DNA from: a virus
Length of the DNA stretch: 56,787 bases
Reading direction: 5' to 3' (one strand)
IMG/VR virus record: IMGVR_UViG_3300028610_000868
Coordinates: 1 to 56,787 of that record
How positions within the stretch are numbered: the stretch's first letter is position 1; the number at the start of each line of letters is the position of its first letter. Shown here in pieces: positions 26,115 through 34,951 of this stretch. A model generated the notes under the pieces. It did not search any database. It worked only from the letters and a program-made list of their open reading frames with translations, and was not told where the DNA came from. Both the position numbers and the translations under genes were made by a program.

Positions 26115-27842
26115 TTACCGTCTCCAGAAAGGTCCACGTGTGATTGTATCAGTTCCTTCCACCTTTCCTATCGATTCTCTACCGTTTGTGCCGACATTAT
26201 CGTATTGTTTAATCCAATCCACATTATTCAAATACCCAGAATTGAGGGAGTTAACTGTATCATTGGAATCCTGCATTAATACTCTTGGCCACGGCTCATG
26301 CTCTGGAACTCTGTTTGTCCATGGGGATATTTGAGTTTCGTCTTCTTCCACCTCCGGGTTAGCTTCTAATGCTTCATCATTAATTTCTGTTGCATCATTA
26401 GCATCGTATCCAGATCCTACAGCATTTACAGTTGTACCGGCTGAAGAACCAGTAGAGATAGTGTGCGCGTGACTATCAAAAACGGACACAAACGCATTAA
26501 CTTCCCCAACAAATTCATCTAAGAAATCAATTTGGTCACGTACTGTAGTATCTTTCCCAGTTACTCGGAATCGTATATTTCCAGAATCAAAAATCACATC
26601 GTTTACTGCCGTGATATACGCGCTACTACCTACTTCTAAATTGTAATCTCCCCCCACACTTAAATCAACGTTACCGGTCTCAACACTTCCAAGAACGTCA
26701 TTCTGAATGTTGAAGCGTATATCGGCACCTACTGTTACGTTCAAGTCATCAGCAGCATGTAACCTAATTTCCCCGGTCCTAAGTTGGCTGGCAAGCGGTG
26801 TTTGTCCAGTTGCTTGTCCAGCATACATTGAAATATATGTCCCAGCCTTAAACCGTATTGATTCATCAGCAGAGAAATTTAAATCCTTACCGGAATGGAT
26901 GGATAATCTACGTTCAGCGAAGATGTCTATATTTCCAGAAGAATCCATTTCTAACCAGCTTTTACCACCACTGGCCGAAAAATACATACGTTCATTAGTA
27001 TCATCCAATATTATCTGATGACCACCAGTTGTTCTTATTCTAATGCGAGAGTTAAATGCACGGTCATCCATCTGAATGGAATGAAAGCCGGGAGTTGACC
27101 AAGAAAACACACGAGATGCTAAGAATGATGCAATGTTCTTATATCCTGTCCAATCATATCCATGATCCCCGAGCTTTTGATCCACCCAACTATCAGGTTC
27201 GGCAGATTTCATGGAAGCATTGTCACTATCAATGTATTCTTGTTTGTTGGTGGCTGGTGCTTCCTTTACAGAAGTGATTTGATAGTCTGCTGCTCTGGTT
27301 CTCCATTCAGCAGAACCCATTTGATACCCAAAGGCTTCTCGTAGTTGGGTGGCCGTTGGTTCAATGAAATCACCAGTTGATGACTGTGGACCTTGTACTT
27401 CATCATCAATGTGTTTAAATCTTCCATGCCCCAACGTATGAGTTTCTTGGTGACTGGGTAAACATCCAAGCCATATTCTACGTCGTGGATCACCGTTGAT
27501 ACATGCAATAATAGCATGTGCCCCAATTTCTGGAATAGCCCAAAACCCATAATGTACTGGGCCAATAGTAGTTTCGCTTCCTTGTATATGTCCACGGGCA
27601 TATGATTGGTTGTTAATTACCCCACCAACCGGTGATACATACCCGGCCCACGGTAGGTGTAACAACTTTTTAGGGTCATCATTATATGATGGACAAAATA
27701 TACGAAGTCTTCCTTGCTGTAAAGGATCATCGTTATCCACCACAACACCAACAGACATAACATCCGTTATGTCTGTTAGGTCCCCAGATTCTTTACTATT
27801 AGCAATAAAATCTTCAATTAGCCCATCAATCATTTCGTTCAT
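26115..27842 (-). CDS. 5: Baseplate central spike gp5 without lysozyme domain
   Basis: This 575-residue protein has an N-terminal OB-fold (about 25-130: SVGVVVDNDDPLQQGRLRIF, HLPWAGYVSP, GFWAIPEIGAHAIIACING, RRRIWLGCLP), as in gp5/VgrG proteins. The following 120 residues show no lysozyme motif. From about 255 a beta-helix-like spike follows (SGNIDIFAERRLSIHSGKDL, then DLNVTVGADIRFNIQ). The C-terminus carries VPEHEPWPR. It pierces the outer membrane as the needle tip. Its ATG overlaps the tape-measure stop (TAATG), so the two are coupled. Confidence 0.9.
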   Translation of the reverse strand: MNEMIDGLIEDFIANSKESGDLTDITDVMSVGVVVDNDDPLQQGRLRIFCPSYNDDPKKLLHLPWAGYVSPVGGVINNQSYARGHIQGSETTIGPVHYGFWAIPEIGAHAIIACINGDPRRRIWLGCLPSHQETHTLGHGRFKHIDDEVQGPQSSTGDFIEPTATQLREAFGYQMGSAEWRTRAADYQITSVKEAPATNKQEYIDSDNASMKSAEPDSWVDQKLGDHGYDWTGYKNIASFLASRVFSWSTPGFHSIQMDDRAFNSRIRIRTTGGHQIILDDTNERMYFSASGGKSWLEMDSSGNIDIFAERRLSIHSGKDLNFSADESIRFKAGTYISMYAGQATGQTPLASQLRTGEIRLHAADDLNVTVGADIRFNIQNDVLGSVETGNVDLSVGGDYNLEVGSSAYITAVNDVIFDSGNIRFRVTGKDTTVRDQIDFLDEFVGEVNAFVSVFDSHAHTISTGSSAGTTVNAVGSGYDANDATEINDEALEANPEVEEDETQISPWTNRVPEHEPWPRVLMQDSNDTVNSLNSGYLNNVDWIKQYDNVGTNGRESIGKVEGTDTITRGPFWRR

Positions 27843-30349
27843 TATCTGTCACCGGGTGTCCCCGCTACAAGCACTGCCTTGTCTGGTTCTTTCTTTTTCT
27901 CAATCCCTTGCAACGCCTTTGTTTGTGCGGTTCTTGTTATGTTTCCTTCTTTGGTTACTGCTAATATTTCTTTTTGTGTTTCTGATGTTTCTTCTGCGCT
28001 TAAATTGCCCTTTTCAGCATTGGCTTTATTTTGTTTTTCCACTTCTGCTTGGACTGTCGCTTCTCTCTTTATTTTGTTTTCCTCTACTTGACTAGCCGGG
28101 ACAGCGACAGGATTAATACCACCCATACCACCTATCGACAGGTATGCAGCGGCTTTGCCTTTAGCTCTACTTACATTAGGATCTTCTTTCACATATTCTT
28201 CGGTGGGAGTGTAAAGACCCAAAGCGGCAGCGGCACCAAGAGCAGCATCTCTAACAGCATACATGGCGTCACCAGCAATAGTAGTGGCCGTGGCAAGTTT
28301 TGGATATTCAGCCATCATACCGTCGGAAAATGTACGAACGTCAGCCCCAAACTTTGCTTCAATATCCGCTATAATATCTGGCATAGCTAACAGAGCAGCA
28401 GCAGGGCCTATTGGTGATTTAATAACGCCTTCAATCGCCTCAAGTATCATCACGTTTGATACTAATGGAGCTTTTGTTTCTGCCGCTGCCGCGTCTAATC
28501 TGATTTGCTGTTGTTCCTTAACAGCCTCTGTTACCTTGGCTTGTTCCCTCATTTGTATGCTGGTTATTTCTTCAATGCCAGCTTGCTGCATCAATATTTG
28601 AAGACGTTGTGCCCGCTCTACACCTTCCGGTCCTTGAGCAAAAGCGGCAGTCAACTCAGTACCTAACTTCTTACGCAATTCCGTCATACGTACATCAAAT
28701 GCCCCACGGTCTGTTTCAGTTAATGATTCTCTGAATCCCCTTCCTCGCTGTAATAGTTCTGCATCAGCGCCACCCATTCCTAGTTCTTCGGCTAACTGAC
28801 CAGTAAACGCTGCTTGAACTACACGCTCCGCTCCCATACGACCGCGTTCTGCTGCCAATTGCTTTCTATACTTCATAAATTCGTCAGCATTCATCCCAAC
28901 ATTATGTTGTAATAGTGAGAAGGAATCAGTTAACATGGTGGTTGCGTTGGCACCTTGGCCTAAGCTCATCATCAACCCTTGAAAACTAGGATCACTCGCC
29001 ATATCTTCAAATTCGCTGAAAAGTTCCCTCGCTGACTTGTTTGAAGTTTTCGCCATGTTTTCCACACCTTGGGTAAATGCGGAAAAGTTTCTCTGGGTGG
29101 CTTCCATTCCCATATTGGATAGGGTTGTTATTCCCTGACTTACCATATCAAGTTGGGCTTGTCCAGTAGCACCGAAGGTGTCCCGTACTATGTTACCATA
29201 GCCCTCAATTGCCTTTACTCCTTCTCCCGCAGATAACATTGCAGTTCCTGTGATTGAAGTCAACACATCCCTGTTTGTGGCAGCAAACCGTGAAGCTTCC
29301 TCTGGAGAAACACCCATAAGAAAAGAAGCGTCAATCAAATCTTTTATGTTTCCCCCACCACCAAGCTCAAATCCAGTGGCCAAAGTTTCTCGCATGGCGC
29401 TTGATGTTCTAGTTAAAAATACACCAACAGCTATTCCTATTGGACCGGTTAATTTTGATAATGAATTCGTAAAACTGTTTTGTGCTTTCTTCCTTTCCTT
29501 TTCGGCCAGTTTTGCTGCTTTAAGGGCTTCTTTGGCCGCTACCGTGGTCTCTCTGGATACTTTTAATCTAGATTTATCTTCAGTTGTTAATAGCTTTGAT
29601 ACAGATGCAAGTTTTCTATGTTCTTGGGAAAGAGCAGCATTACTACCTGATAAATTCTTTACTGACTCATCTATAGCATTCACCATGGAATTAAAGTCAC
29701 CGTCAGCTTCTCCGAATGCTTTGGATAAAGAATCCACTTGCATTCCGTTTTCATGAAGGGCATTATTAATAATTTGAATTGAGCCAAGGTAAGAGTCGTG
29801 TACTGATGATAGATCATCTCCCCTCTTTGCGGCATTCTCTGCTGCGTTCCTAAGGTGTTGCAACCCTGTTATTGCAGTTTCGTTTTTGTCATGATGCTCT
29901 TTTATTACATCGGATAGAGTTTCTATACCCTTACCAAGATCTTCGTTCTTTTCAAAGATATCATCAGATTGTTTTATTTGGTCTTTTAGGCTTGCGGATA
30001 TGTTTGATATAGAGTCAGAAACCAGAGATGTGCTACTTTTTATGGCACCGCTTGAAGCAGATAATTCATCCTTTATGGTCTTGGATATTTTATCTAAATT
30101 TTTCCCAGATTCCTTTTTTAACTTATTCTGCTCTTTGGTTATCGCTTTTTCTTCTTTCTTCGCTTCTTTAAGGGATGTGTTGGCCTTCTCTAAATCACTA
30201 AAAGATTTAAGCAATGCTGAAGAAGAAAGGCCACCCCCAGTATCATCACTCATACCTGTTTTTCCGCCAGCAATAGCTTTCGCCGTCACACCAGTATGGC
30301 GTTCAATAAGTTCTAGGTATCTTACTGCTTCTTTTGACAATTCAGCCAT
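27842..30349 (-). CDS. Tail tape measure protein (gp29 equivalent)
   Basis: This 835-residue protein is dominated by coiled coil (about 40-290, Lys/Glu/Ala/Ser-rich), followed by a hydrophobic Gly-rich stretch (LTGPIGIAVGVFLT, about 300). A long helical region then contains small hydrophobic patches (MLSAGEGVKAIEGYG, AALLAMPDIIADIEA). This is the usual architecture of tape measure proteins, and the position directly upstream of the spike fits. T4 gp29 is 590 residues, so a longer tail is possible. The call is from architecture and context, not motif. Confidence 0.72.
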   Translation of the reverse strand: MAELSKEAVRYLELIERHTGVTAKAIAGGKTGMSDDTGGGLSSSALLKSFSDLEKANTSLKEAKKEEKAITKEQNKLKKESGKNLDKISKTIKDELSASSGAIKSSTSLVSDSISNISASLKDQIKQSDDIFEKNEDLGKGIETLSDVIKEHHDKNETAITGLQHLRNAAENAAKRGDDLSSVHDSYLGSIQIINNALHENGMQVDSLSKAFGEADGDFNSMVNAIDESVKNLSGSNAALSQEHRKLASVSKLLTTEDKSRLKVSRETTVAAKEALKAAKLAEKERKKAQNSFTNSLSKLTGPIGIAVGVFLTRTSSAMRETLATGFELGGGGNIKDLIDASFLMGVSPEEASRFAATNRDVLTSITGTAMLSAGEGVKAIEGYGNIVRDTFGATGQAQLDMVSQGITTLSNMGMEATQRNFSAFTQGVENMAKTSNKSARELFSEFEDMASDPSFQGLMMSLGQGANATTMLTDSFSLLQHNVGMNADEFMKYRKQLAAERGRMGAERVVQAAFTGQLAEELGMGGADAELLQRGRGFRESLTETDRGAFDVRMTELRKKLGTELTAAFAQGPEGVERAQRLQILMQQAGIEEITSIQMREQAKVTEAVKEQQQIRLDAAAAETKAPLVSNVMILEAIEGVIKSPIGPAAALLAMPDIIADIEAKFGADVRTFSDGMMAEYPKLATATTIAGDAMYAVRDAALGAAAALGLYTPTEEYVKEDPNVSRAKGKAAAYLSIGGMGGINPVAVPASQVEENKIKREATVQAEVEKQNKANAEKGNLSAEETSETQKEILAVTKEGNITRTAQTKALQGIEKKKEPDKAVLVAGTPGDR

Positions 30350-30394
30350 GGTAATCCCAAATGTAAATTCTTATATCTATATTTAGTTTTTTAC

Positions 30395-30420
30395 ACAAAG
30401 ACCGAATTTCACGTCTTTGT
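30395..30420. promoter_or_regulatory. 8-bp inverted repeat between divergent late genes
   Basis: ACAAAGAC and GTCTTTGT are perfect inverted repeats around a 10-nt loop. They lie between the tape measure gene (minus) and gp26 (plus), directly before CATAAATA. The element could be an operator or a 5' leader hairpin. Confidence 0.4.
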
Positions 30421-30426
30421 ATAAAA

Positions 30427-30434
30427 CATAAATA
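30427..30434 (+). promoter_or_regulatory. T4-type late promoter (CATAAATA)
   Basis: CATAAATA lies 25-32 bp upstream of the gp26-like start at 30459. Confidence 0.6.
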
Positions 30435-30458
30435 GTTTCATAAACATGAGGATATACC

Positions 30459-31427
30459 ATGACAGATACAGAAAATCCACTATTAAAGAAAATAAGATTG
30501 CCGGGAAAAAGATTCAGACTCCCTTCCCGTGGGCTGTTTTACATGGATGGTGAACTAGATGAAGGCGTGATAGATGGCGAAGTTGAAGTATTTTCCATGA
30601 CAACGGTTGATGAAATAACATTACGTTCTCCAGAATTTTTGTTCAACGGTGAGGCAATCGAACGTGTACTTAAACGGTGCGTTCCAGAAATCAAAAAACC
30701 GTTGAGGTTATTATCAAGGGACGTTGATTACATATTGACATGTTTACGTGTTGTGTCATATGGTGGTACGTACCAAATCAATACTCATTGCCCGGAATGT
30801 GAAGACCTCCAAGGACGAACAAATGAGCGTAGGGTAGATGAGTTCCTTACAGAAGTTAGGGCGAAGGCAAACGAACAGGATGTTGATTTTGATCTTGCCA
30901 TGCTTGACGATAAGGTGCAAAAGAGATTAGAAACTCTTAGGGCAAAACGATCTGACGAACAAACATATAACGTGAATTTGGAAGGGATATTGCTCAATAA
31001 CACAACAGAGATATCTGATGAAGAACTTCTCAAGTATGATTTTATGCTATCTAATGAGCAAAAAATTCGCTTGACCCCAATGAAAATGGACAGTGCAGTA
31101 GCCACACACCAGTTTCAAAATGAAACAAACACACTAGATTTGAATGGAATTGAAGAGTTTGTATCCTTTATGATAGCATCCACTATTTTACAGGTGGATG
31201 ACATCACAGATTGGGACATGATATGTGAGTGGGCAAAAGTTTTACCTTTAGAACTTAAGAGAGAAATGGAAAAGACTGTGGAGAGGCTTAAGATGTGGGG
31301 TACCGATTTTACTTACAATGTGGTATGTAAAAACGAGGAATGTGGCTACGAGCGAAACATCAATACCCTTCTGAATCCTATAACTTTTTTTATGACACCC
31401 TCAGGATCGGAGGAGCCAAGCAATTAA
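30459..31427 (+). CDS. 26: Baseplate hub protein gp26-like, with two CxxC-type ribbons
   Basis: This 322-residue protein begins with LPGKRFRLPSRGLFY, the 'PSRG-FY' opening of T4 baseplate hub gp26-type proteins. It has half-ribbons HCPEC (about 110) and CKNEECGYERN (about 290). T4 gp26 is 208 residues; the extra length is a charged helix at about 120-185. A GAGG ribosome site precedes the ATG. Seven T residues in -1 slippery phase (31385-31391) lie 11 codons before its stop, so it may be the short product of a frameshifting pair. It starts the only plus-strand run among the tail genes. Confidence 0.72.
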   Translation: MTDTENPLLKKIRLPGKRFRLPSRGLFYMDGELDEGVIDGEVEVFSMTTVDEITLRSPEFLFNGEAIERVLKRCVPEIKKPLRLLSRDVDYILTCLRVVSYGGTYQINTHCPECEDLQGRTNERRVDEFLTEVRAKANEQDVDFDLAMLDDKVQKRLETLRAKRSDEQTYNVNLEGILLNNTTEISDEELLKYDFMLSNEQKIRLTPMKMDSAVATHQFQNETNTLDLNGIEEFVSFMIASTILQVDDITDWDMICEWAKVLPLELKREMEKTVERLKMWGTDFTYNVVCKNEECGYERNINTLLNPITFFMTPSGSEEPSN

Positions 31428-31435
31428 CCGAATTG
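31385..31435 (+). promoter_or_regulatory. Predicted -1 ribosomal frameshift site
   Basis: T TTT TTT sits exactly in the zero frame of gp26 as X XXY YYZ. Seven bases later CCTC/GAGG (31399-31402 / 31410-31413) can form a small hairpin, and CAATT/AATTG (31421-31435) a second. A -1 shift converts FFMTPSG to FFYDTLR and opens a further 79 codons. Confidence 0.6.
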
Positions 31436-31630
31436 CTGACCAGTTTTGAGGGTCAAATTAGACATTTGGTCAAAGATTGTGTTATAATTTCCCATTACCA
31501 TGAAGGTGTGGATTATCATTCTGCGTTCGAACTTACACCATACGAAAAGCAAATCATTGCTGAATTTGTGGAAAGTGAACAAGAACGTGAAATGAAACTA
31601 CGCAGTGCGTTTCTTGGGAGAATGATTTGA
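31391..31630 (+). CDS. gp51-like C-terminal extension of gp26, reached by predicted -1 frameshift
   Basis: This frame has no good start codon of its own near a ribosome site. An in-frame ATG at 31340 lies deep in gp26 and lacks a Shine-Dalgarno sequence. Read from the slippery site it gives YDTLRIGGAKQLTELLTSF, then VIISHYHEGVDYHSAFELTPYEKQII and a charged helix. The H-Y-H plus 'T-YE' pattern is what I recall for T4 gp51 hub catalysts and for the T part of lambda-type G/GT tail chaperones. The fusion product would be about 390 residues. Internal initiation at a TTG (31433) after GGAGGAG is the alternative. Confidence 0.55.
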   Translation, partial: YDTLRIGGAKQLTELLTSFEGQIRHLVKDCVIISHYHEGVDYHSAFELTPYEKQIIAEFVESEQEREMKLRSAFLGRMI

Positions 31631-32094
31631 AACTAGTTGTGGCGGGCGGTCGTAAATTTAACGATAAGACCCGCGTTTTCCGCATCTTGAATAAAATTCA
31701 TGCAGAACACCCTGATCTTGAAATTGTTTCAGGTTTAGCTAAGGGTCCAGATACCTTTGGTAAAGAGTGGGCCGAAGCAAACGGTGTTAAGTGCTATGAG
31801 TTCCCTGCCAAGTGGAAAGTGAATGGTGTTTTTGATCGGAGTGCTGGCTATAAACGAAATCGTGAAATGGCTAAATTCTCAGATGCGGTTTTACTTTTTT
31901 GGGACGGTATTTCTAAGGGAACGATGCACATGCGGGATCTAGGGTATAAACACAATATACCAGTTGCTATTGCTTATTATGATCCAGATACCGGAAAACC
32001 CCCGACAGTAACACCTAAGGGCATATCCAAAGTCCTCCGTGAAGACGAACAAATAACTCTTCGTAGGCACCGGGACAACAGAGAACATACCTAA
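31627..32094 (+). CDS. SLOG-domain protein (DUF2493-like)
   Basis: This 155-residue protein has a Rossmann-like SLOG pattern: VVAGGRKFND at the N-terminus, IVSGLAKGPDTFGKEWAE (about 35-52), a YEFPAKW strand, then KRNREMAKFSDAVLLFWDG and SKGTMHM. SLOG proteins bind nucleotides or nucleotide-derived ligands. The DUF2493 group is common in phages and of unclear role. The start is a TTG overlapping the preceding TGA (TTGA) with GGGAG upstream, so it is translated with the gp26/gp51 unit. Fold assignment is fairly sure; function is unknown. Confidence 0.8.
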   Translation: MKLVVAGGRKFNDKTRVFRILNKIHAEHPDLEIVSGLAKGPDTFGKEWAEANGVKCYEFPAKWKVNGVFDRSAGYKRNREMAKFSDAVLLFWDGISKGTMHMRDLGYKHNIPVAIAYYDPDTGKPPTVTPKGISKVLREDEQITLRRHRDNREHT

Positions 32095-32109
32095 CTTCAA
32101 TCACTAAAT

Positions 32110-32859
32110 ATGGTTATGATAAACATCGTGGCCATAGACCCCTCCCTAACCTCAACCGCTGTTGTAATCAATGGCAAAGCATACTCAATCGCCTCCGAAG
32201 ATAAGGCCCTTACTAAGAAGAAAGACTTTACTAGATGGTTCGAACTGGCTAATACACATGCAGAAATAGTGGTTACATCAAAACGCTATAAAGAAGAAAC
32301 TGTATATGCTAAATCGGAATTAGCCAAATTGGGTGCCTTTAGAACCAATGTTAATGTAATATCCAAACTAATGAATATACACTGCGAAAACGGCAAAGCC
32401 ACTATAGTTGTAGTTGAAGGTTATTCATATTCATCTGTTGCTGGACCTATTATTGATCTAGTCACCCTTGGTACGCTTTTACGGAACATGATATACACTA
32501 GACTTAATACGCAGCTTGTGATATTATCTCCCAGCTCTGTTAAATCACAAGCAGCCAAACTTACATATCCAGCCATTAAGAAAGGCAAGAAGGTTATTAA
32601 GTTTGAATACCGAAACAATGATGGTGTAATCGGTGGTAAGTTCAAAAAACATGAAATGTATCGAGCACTTACAGATAATATTAGTTTGCAAACACCGTGG
32701 GTTGATTTTTTACGAGATCACCAAGAAGAGATAATGTCACTGAAAAAAGTACCAACTCCTATAGATGATATCAACGACGCTATGTTAATGTTCCATATAA
32801 CACAAAGTTTAAATGCTGCTGATTTTAATCAATTGGTAGATACGTTAAAATCAACATAA
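32110..32859 (+). CDS. RuvC-like Holliday junction resolvase
   Basis: This 249-residue protein has the RNase H-fold pattern of RuvC-type nucleases: VAIDPSLTSTAVV with D10, a VVVEGYSYSS strand with E103, the segment LSPSSVKSQAAK, and a C-terminal DDINDAMLM with D220/D223. These would coordinate two metal ions for cutting branched DNA. In T4 endonuclease VII does this job before packaging; here a RuvC-like enzyme may replace it. There is no clear Shine-Dalgarno, and an ATG at 32116 is an equally good start. Confidence 0.78.
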   Translation: MVMINIVAIDPSLTSTAVVINGKAYSIASEDKALTKKKDFTRWFELANTHAEIVVTSKRYKEETVYAKSELAKLGAFRTNVNVISKLMNIHCENGKATIVVVEGYSYSSVAGPIIDLVTLGTLLRNMIYTRLNTQLVILSPSSVKSQAAKLTYPAIKKGKKVIKFEYRNNDGVIGGKFKKHEMYRALTDNISLQTPWVDFLRDHQEEIMSLKKVPTPIDDINDAMLMFHITQSLNAADFNQLVDTLKST

Positions 32860-32902
32860 ATTTGATCTATGTCAATTTATTATCAACTTGAAAATATTTC
32901 AC

Positions 32903-32930
32903 TTGACAAATTTTTCATTACTGTTAAAAT
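32903..32930 (+). promoter_or_regulatory. Sigma70-like promoter with no gene directly downstream
   Basis: TTGACA, a 16-bp spacer and TAAAAT. The predicted start near 32937 lies only about 115 nt upstream of a T-rich terminator. Confidence 0.6.
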
Positions 32931-32936
32931 GCTTTT

Positions 32937-33053
32937 AACCGTAGGTAATCATCCAGCTTTTAACTTCCATACCTCTATCTCTCCAAATTTGGCCTTCGCT
33001 TCGCGTTGGCCAAATTCGGGCCTAACTTCGTTTGGCCCCATTTTTGATTTTTT
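32937..33053 (+). ncRNA. Possible small RNA between promoter and terminator
   Basis: A near-consensus promoter is followed by about 50 nt with no open frame of note, then hairpins AATTTGGCC/GGCCAAATT (32986-33016) and GGGCC/GGCCC (33018-33038) and a T-run. The layout predicts a discrete transcript of about 110 nt, independent of the helicase gene, which has its own promoter at 33113. Function unknown. Confidence 0.45.
32986..33053 (+). terminator. Double-hairpin intrinsic terminator
   Basis: A perfect 9-bp stem (AATTTGGCC/GGCCAAATT) is followed by GGGCC/GGCCC and a T-rich tract (33041-33053). It would end transcripts from the RuvC-like gene and from the promoter at 32903. Confidence 0.7.
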
Positions 33054-33112
33054 TATTTTCATTTATTTAGGTTATTTTATACAGTTTTAACAGTTATCTA
33101 AAATTTTTTCAT

Positions 33113-33141
33113 TTGACTAATTTCATAGTGTTTGGTATATT
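33113..33141 (+). promoter_or_regulatory. Sigma70-like promoter for the helicase gene
   Basis: TTGACT, a 17-bp spacer and TATATT. The predicted start near 33148 leaves a leader of about 19 nt with GGAG before the ATG at 33167. Confidence 0.7.
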
Positions 33142-33166
33142 ATACAACACTATATCGGAGACAGTT

Positions 33167-34840
33167 ATGGACACATCCCCACAGATAATTACCACATTAA
33201 CACCACCAACACCAAAAAATATTTGGGACCATTGGGCAATGCCGGGGTATGAACCCCGTGAATCACAGAAAATTGCTTTAGACTGGATGGCAGAACTACC
33301 AACTAAGAAAAGATTTATTCTTTGTCAGATCCCAGTTGGTGGAGGTAAATCACCAATTGCAATATCATATGCCAGTTTCTTAGGTCGTGGGTTTCTAGGA
33401 AGTTCTTACATCCTTACACCTCAGCGTATTTTACAACGACAGTACGAAGAGTCATTTGGTGATCAAAATTTACAGTCTGTTTATGGTAAGGCCAATTATT
33501 TATGCCATACCAAACCGGGGCTTGATTGTGACATAGGCAATGATATCAAACCCGCATGTGAAGACTGCCCATCCAAAATGGCATTTGAGGCAATCAAACG
33601 CACTCCGCATGTTGTATTAAATTATAAATTGGCCTTGTTGTATTCTGAATTATTTCCGGGTGAGGACACTGTGTTTCCAATTAAAGACTTGATGGTGTTT
33701 GACGAGTGTCACACATTAGAAAATAAGTTAGTCGATCATCGGGCAGTTGAAATCACGCGTAAGCGGTGTGACCAAATGAAATTGCGTTTCTTCAAGCCAC
33801 GAGACTTGAAAGAAGCACATGAATGGATACTGGACGAATATCTTGAGGCGATTACTGAACTTTTCCTTGAATTAGAGAAGTCAGTCAAGGCCATTGATAT
33901 TAAATATGAATTTTCACATGGCGGTTTGTTACCATCGGAACTTAATGCTAAACGAAATTTCAAGAAGATTGCGCGACACCGTGATCTAGTCAAGAATCTA
34001 GTGAAAAAGGATCTTGAGACGGTGGAGCAAAGGTATGTATTGATGACGGATGATACCCGGTTCCAGTTTAAGGAAATATATGGTGCCAATTTGTTCCGGC
34101 ATATATTGGAACCAAAAGCGAATCGGTTCCTGTTTATGTCTTCCACCATTTTGAATTTTCATGAGTTTGCAACCGATATGGGACTACCAGAGGACGAGGT
34201 GGCTGTTATTTCTCTTCCGTCTGAATTTGCAGAAGACTCCCGGCCTGTTTATTTCCACCCAACATCCAAGATGGCATACGGTTGGAATAAACCTGAAAAA
34301 CAGGCACTACGTACTAAGATGTCAAATAAGGTCATTGACTTGCTAAATAATAAGCACGGCCCTGACTCTGGTATTATTCATACTGGAAGTTTTCAAATTG
34401 CCAAGTGGTTAATTTCACAACTGAAAGGAAACATAGACCACGAAATAATTTCCCATAGCGGCGACGATAATGCTAGTAGGGACGATTCTTTCAAAGAGTT
34501 CACAGATAACAAGGGGGCACGACCAATGGTGCTAGTGTCACCCTCTGCTACTGAGGGGTTGGATTTGGTAGAAGACACCGCACGTTTTGCAATATTTGTT
34601 AAGGTGCCATATCCGAACCTAAGTGATGAATGGATTACTAGACGTAAAGATCTTTCTAGTGAATGGTATCAGCGTCAAGCAATGATAGCTATCATTCAAG
34701 GTGGTGGGCGTATTGTAAGAAGCAAGGAAGATTGGGGGGTGACTTATATATTAGATGAGTCATTCAACTATTTGTGGAGTCAGTTTAAAAGATTGACACC
34801 AGATTGGTGGAAGGAGGCGTTTTTTCTTCCACATAAGTAA
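33167..34840 (+). CDS. DinG/XPD-like superfamily 2 helicase with Fe-S cysteines
   Basis: This 557-residue protein has Walker A PVGGGKS (56-62), motif II DECH (179-182) and a late arginine-finger motif IQGGGRIVRS. Four cysteines between motifs I and II (C113, C121, C131, C134) match the iron-sulphur cluster of XPD/DinG 5'-3' helicases. Such enzymes unwind D-loops, R-loops and forked DNA. The longer frame begins at a TTG inside the promoter, so I take the ATG at 33167 after GGAG. T4 has Dda and UvsW instead; a role in recombination-dependent replication with gp46/47 is inferred. Confidence 0.85.
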   Translation: MDTSPQIITTLTPPTPKNIWDHWAMPGYEPRESQKIALDWMAELPTKKRFILCQIPVGGGKSPIAISYASFLGRGFLGSSYILTPQRILQRQYEESFGDQNLQSVYGKANYLCHTKPGLDCDIGNDIKPACEDCPSKMAFEAIKRTPHVVLNYKLALLYSELFPGEDTVFPIKDLMVFDECHTLENKLVDHRAVEITRKRCDQMKLRFFKPRDLKEAHEWILDEYLEAITELFLELEKSVKAIDIKYEFSHGGLLPSELNAKRNFKKIARHRDLVKNLVKKDLETVEQRYVLMTDDTRFQFKEIYGANLFRHILEPKANRFLFMSSTILNFHEFATDMGLPEDEVAVISLPSEFAEDSRPVYFHPTSKMAYGWNKPEKQALRTKMSNKVIDLLNNKHGPDSGIIHTGSFQIAKWLISQLKGNIDHEIISHSGDDNASRDDSFKEFTDNKGARPMVLVSPSATEGLDLVEDTARFAIFVKVPYPNLSDEWITRRKDLSSEWYQRQAMIAIIQGGGRIVRSKEDWGVTYILDESFNYLWSQFKRLTPDWWKEAFFLPHK

Positions 34841-34861
34841 ACTTACAGGAGGGACAAAGAG

Positions 34862-34938
34862 GGGGCGGTTCAGGCCGTCCCTTGATGGCTAAAGTGTCAG
34901 TAATGACGCATTAACCCCCAATATTGGACTTAATGCGT
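34862..34938. terminator. Two hairpins between convergent helicase and gp46 genes
   Basis: GGGGCGG/CCGTCCC (34862-34881) is followed by a perfect 9-bp stem ACGCATTAA/TTAATGCGT (34906-34938) whose loop contains CCAATATTGG. There is no strong T-run, but the position between convergent stops supports a bidirectional transcript end. Confidence 0.5.
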
Positions 34939-34951
34939 AACCTTTGCAGCA

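Noticed and set aside
31340-31390. ATG at 31340 as start of the gp51-like frame
   Set aside because: No Shine-Dalgarno, deep inside gp26, and the resulting N-terminus is a shadow of gp26; the slippery site explains the frame better.
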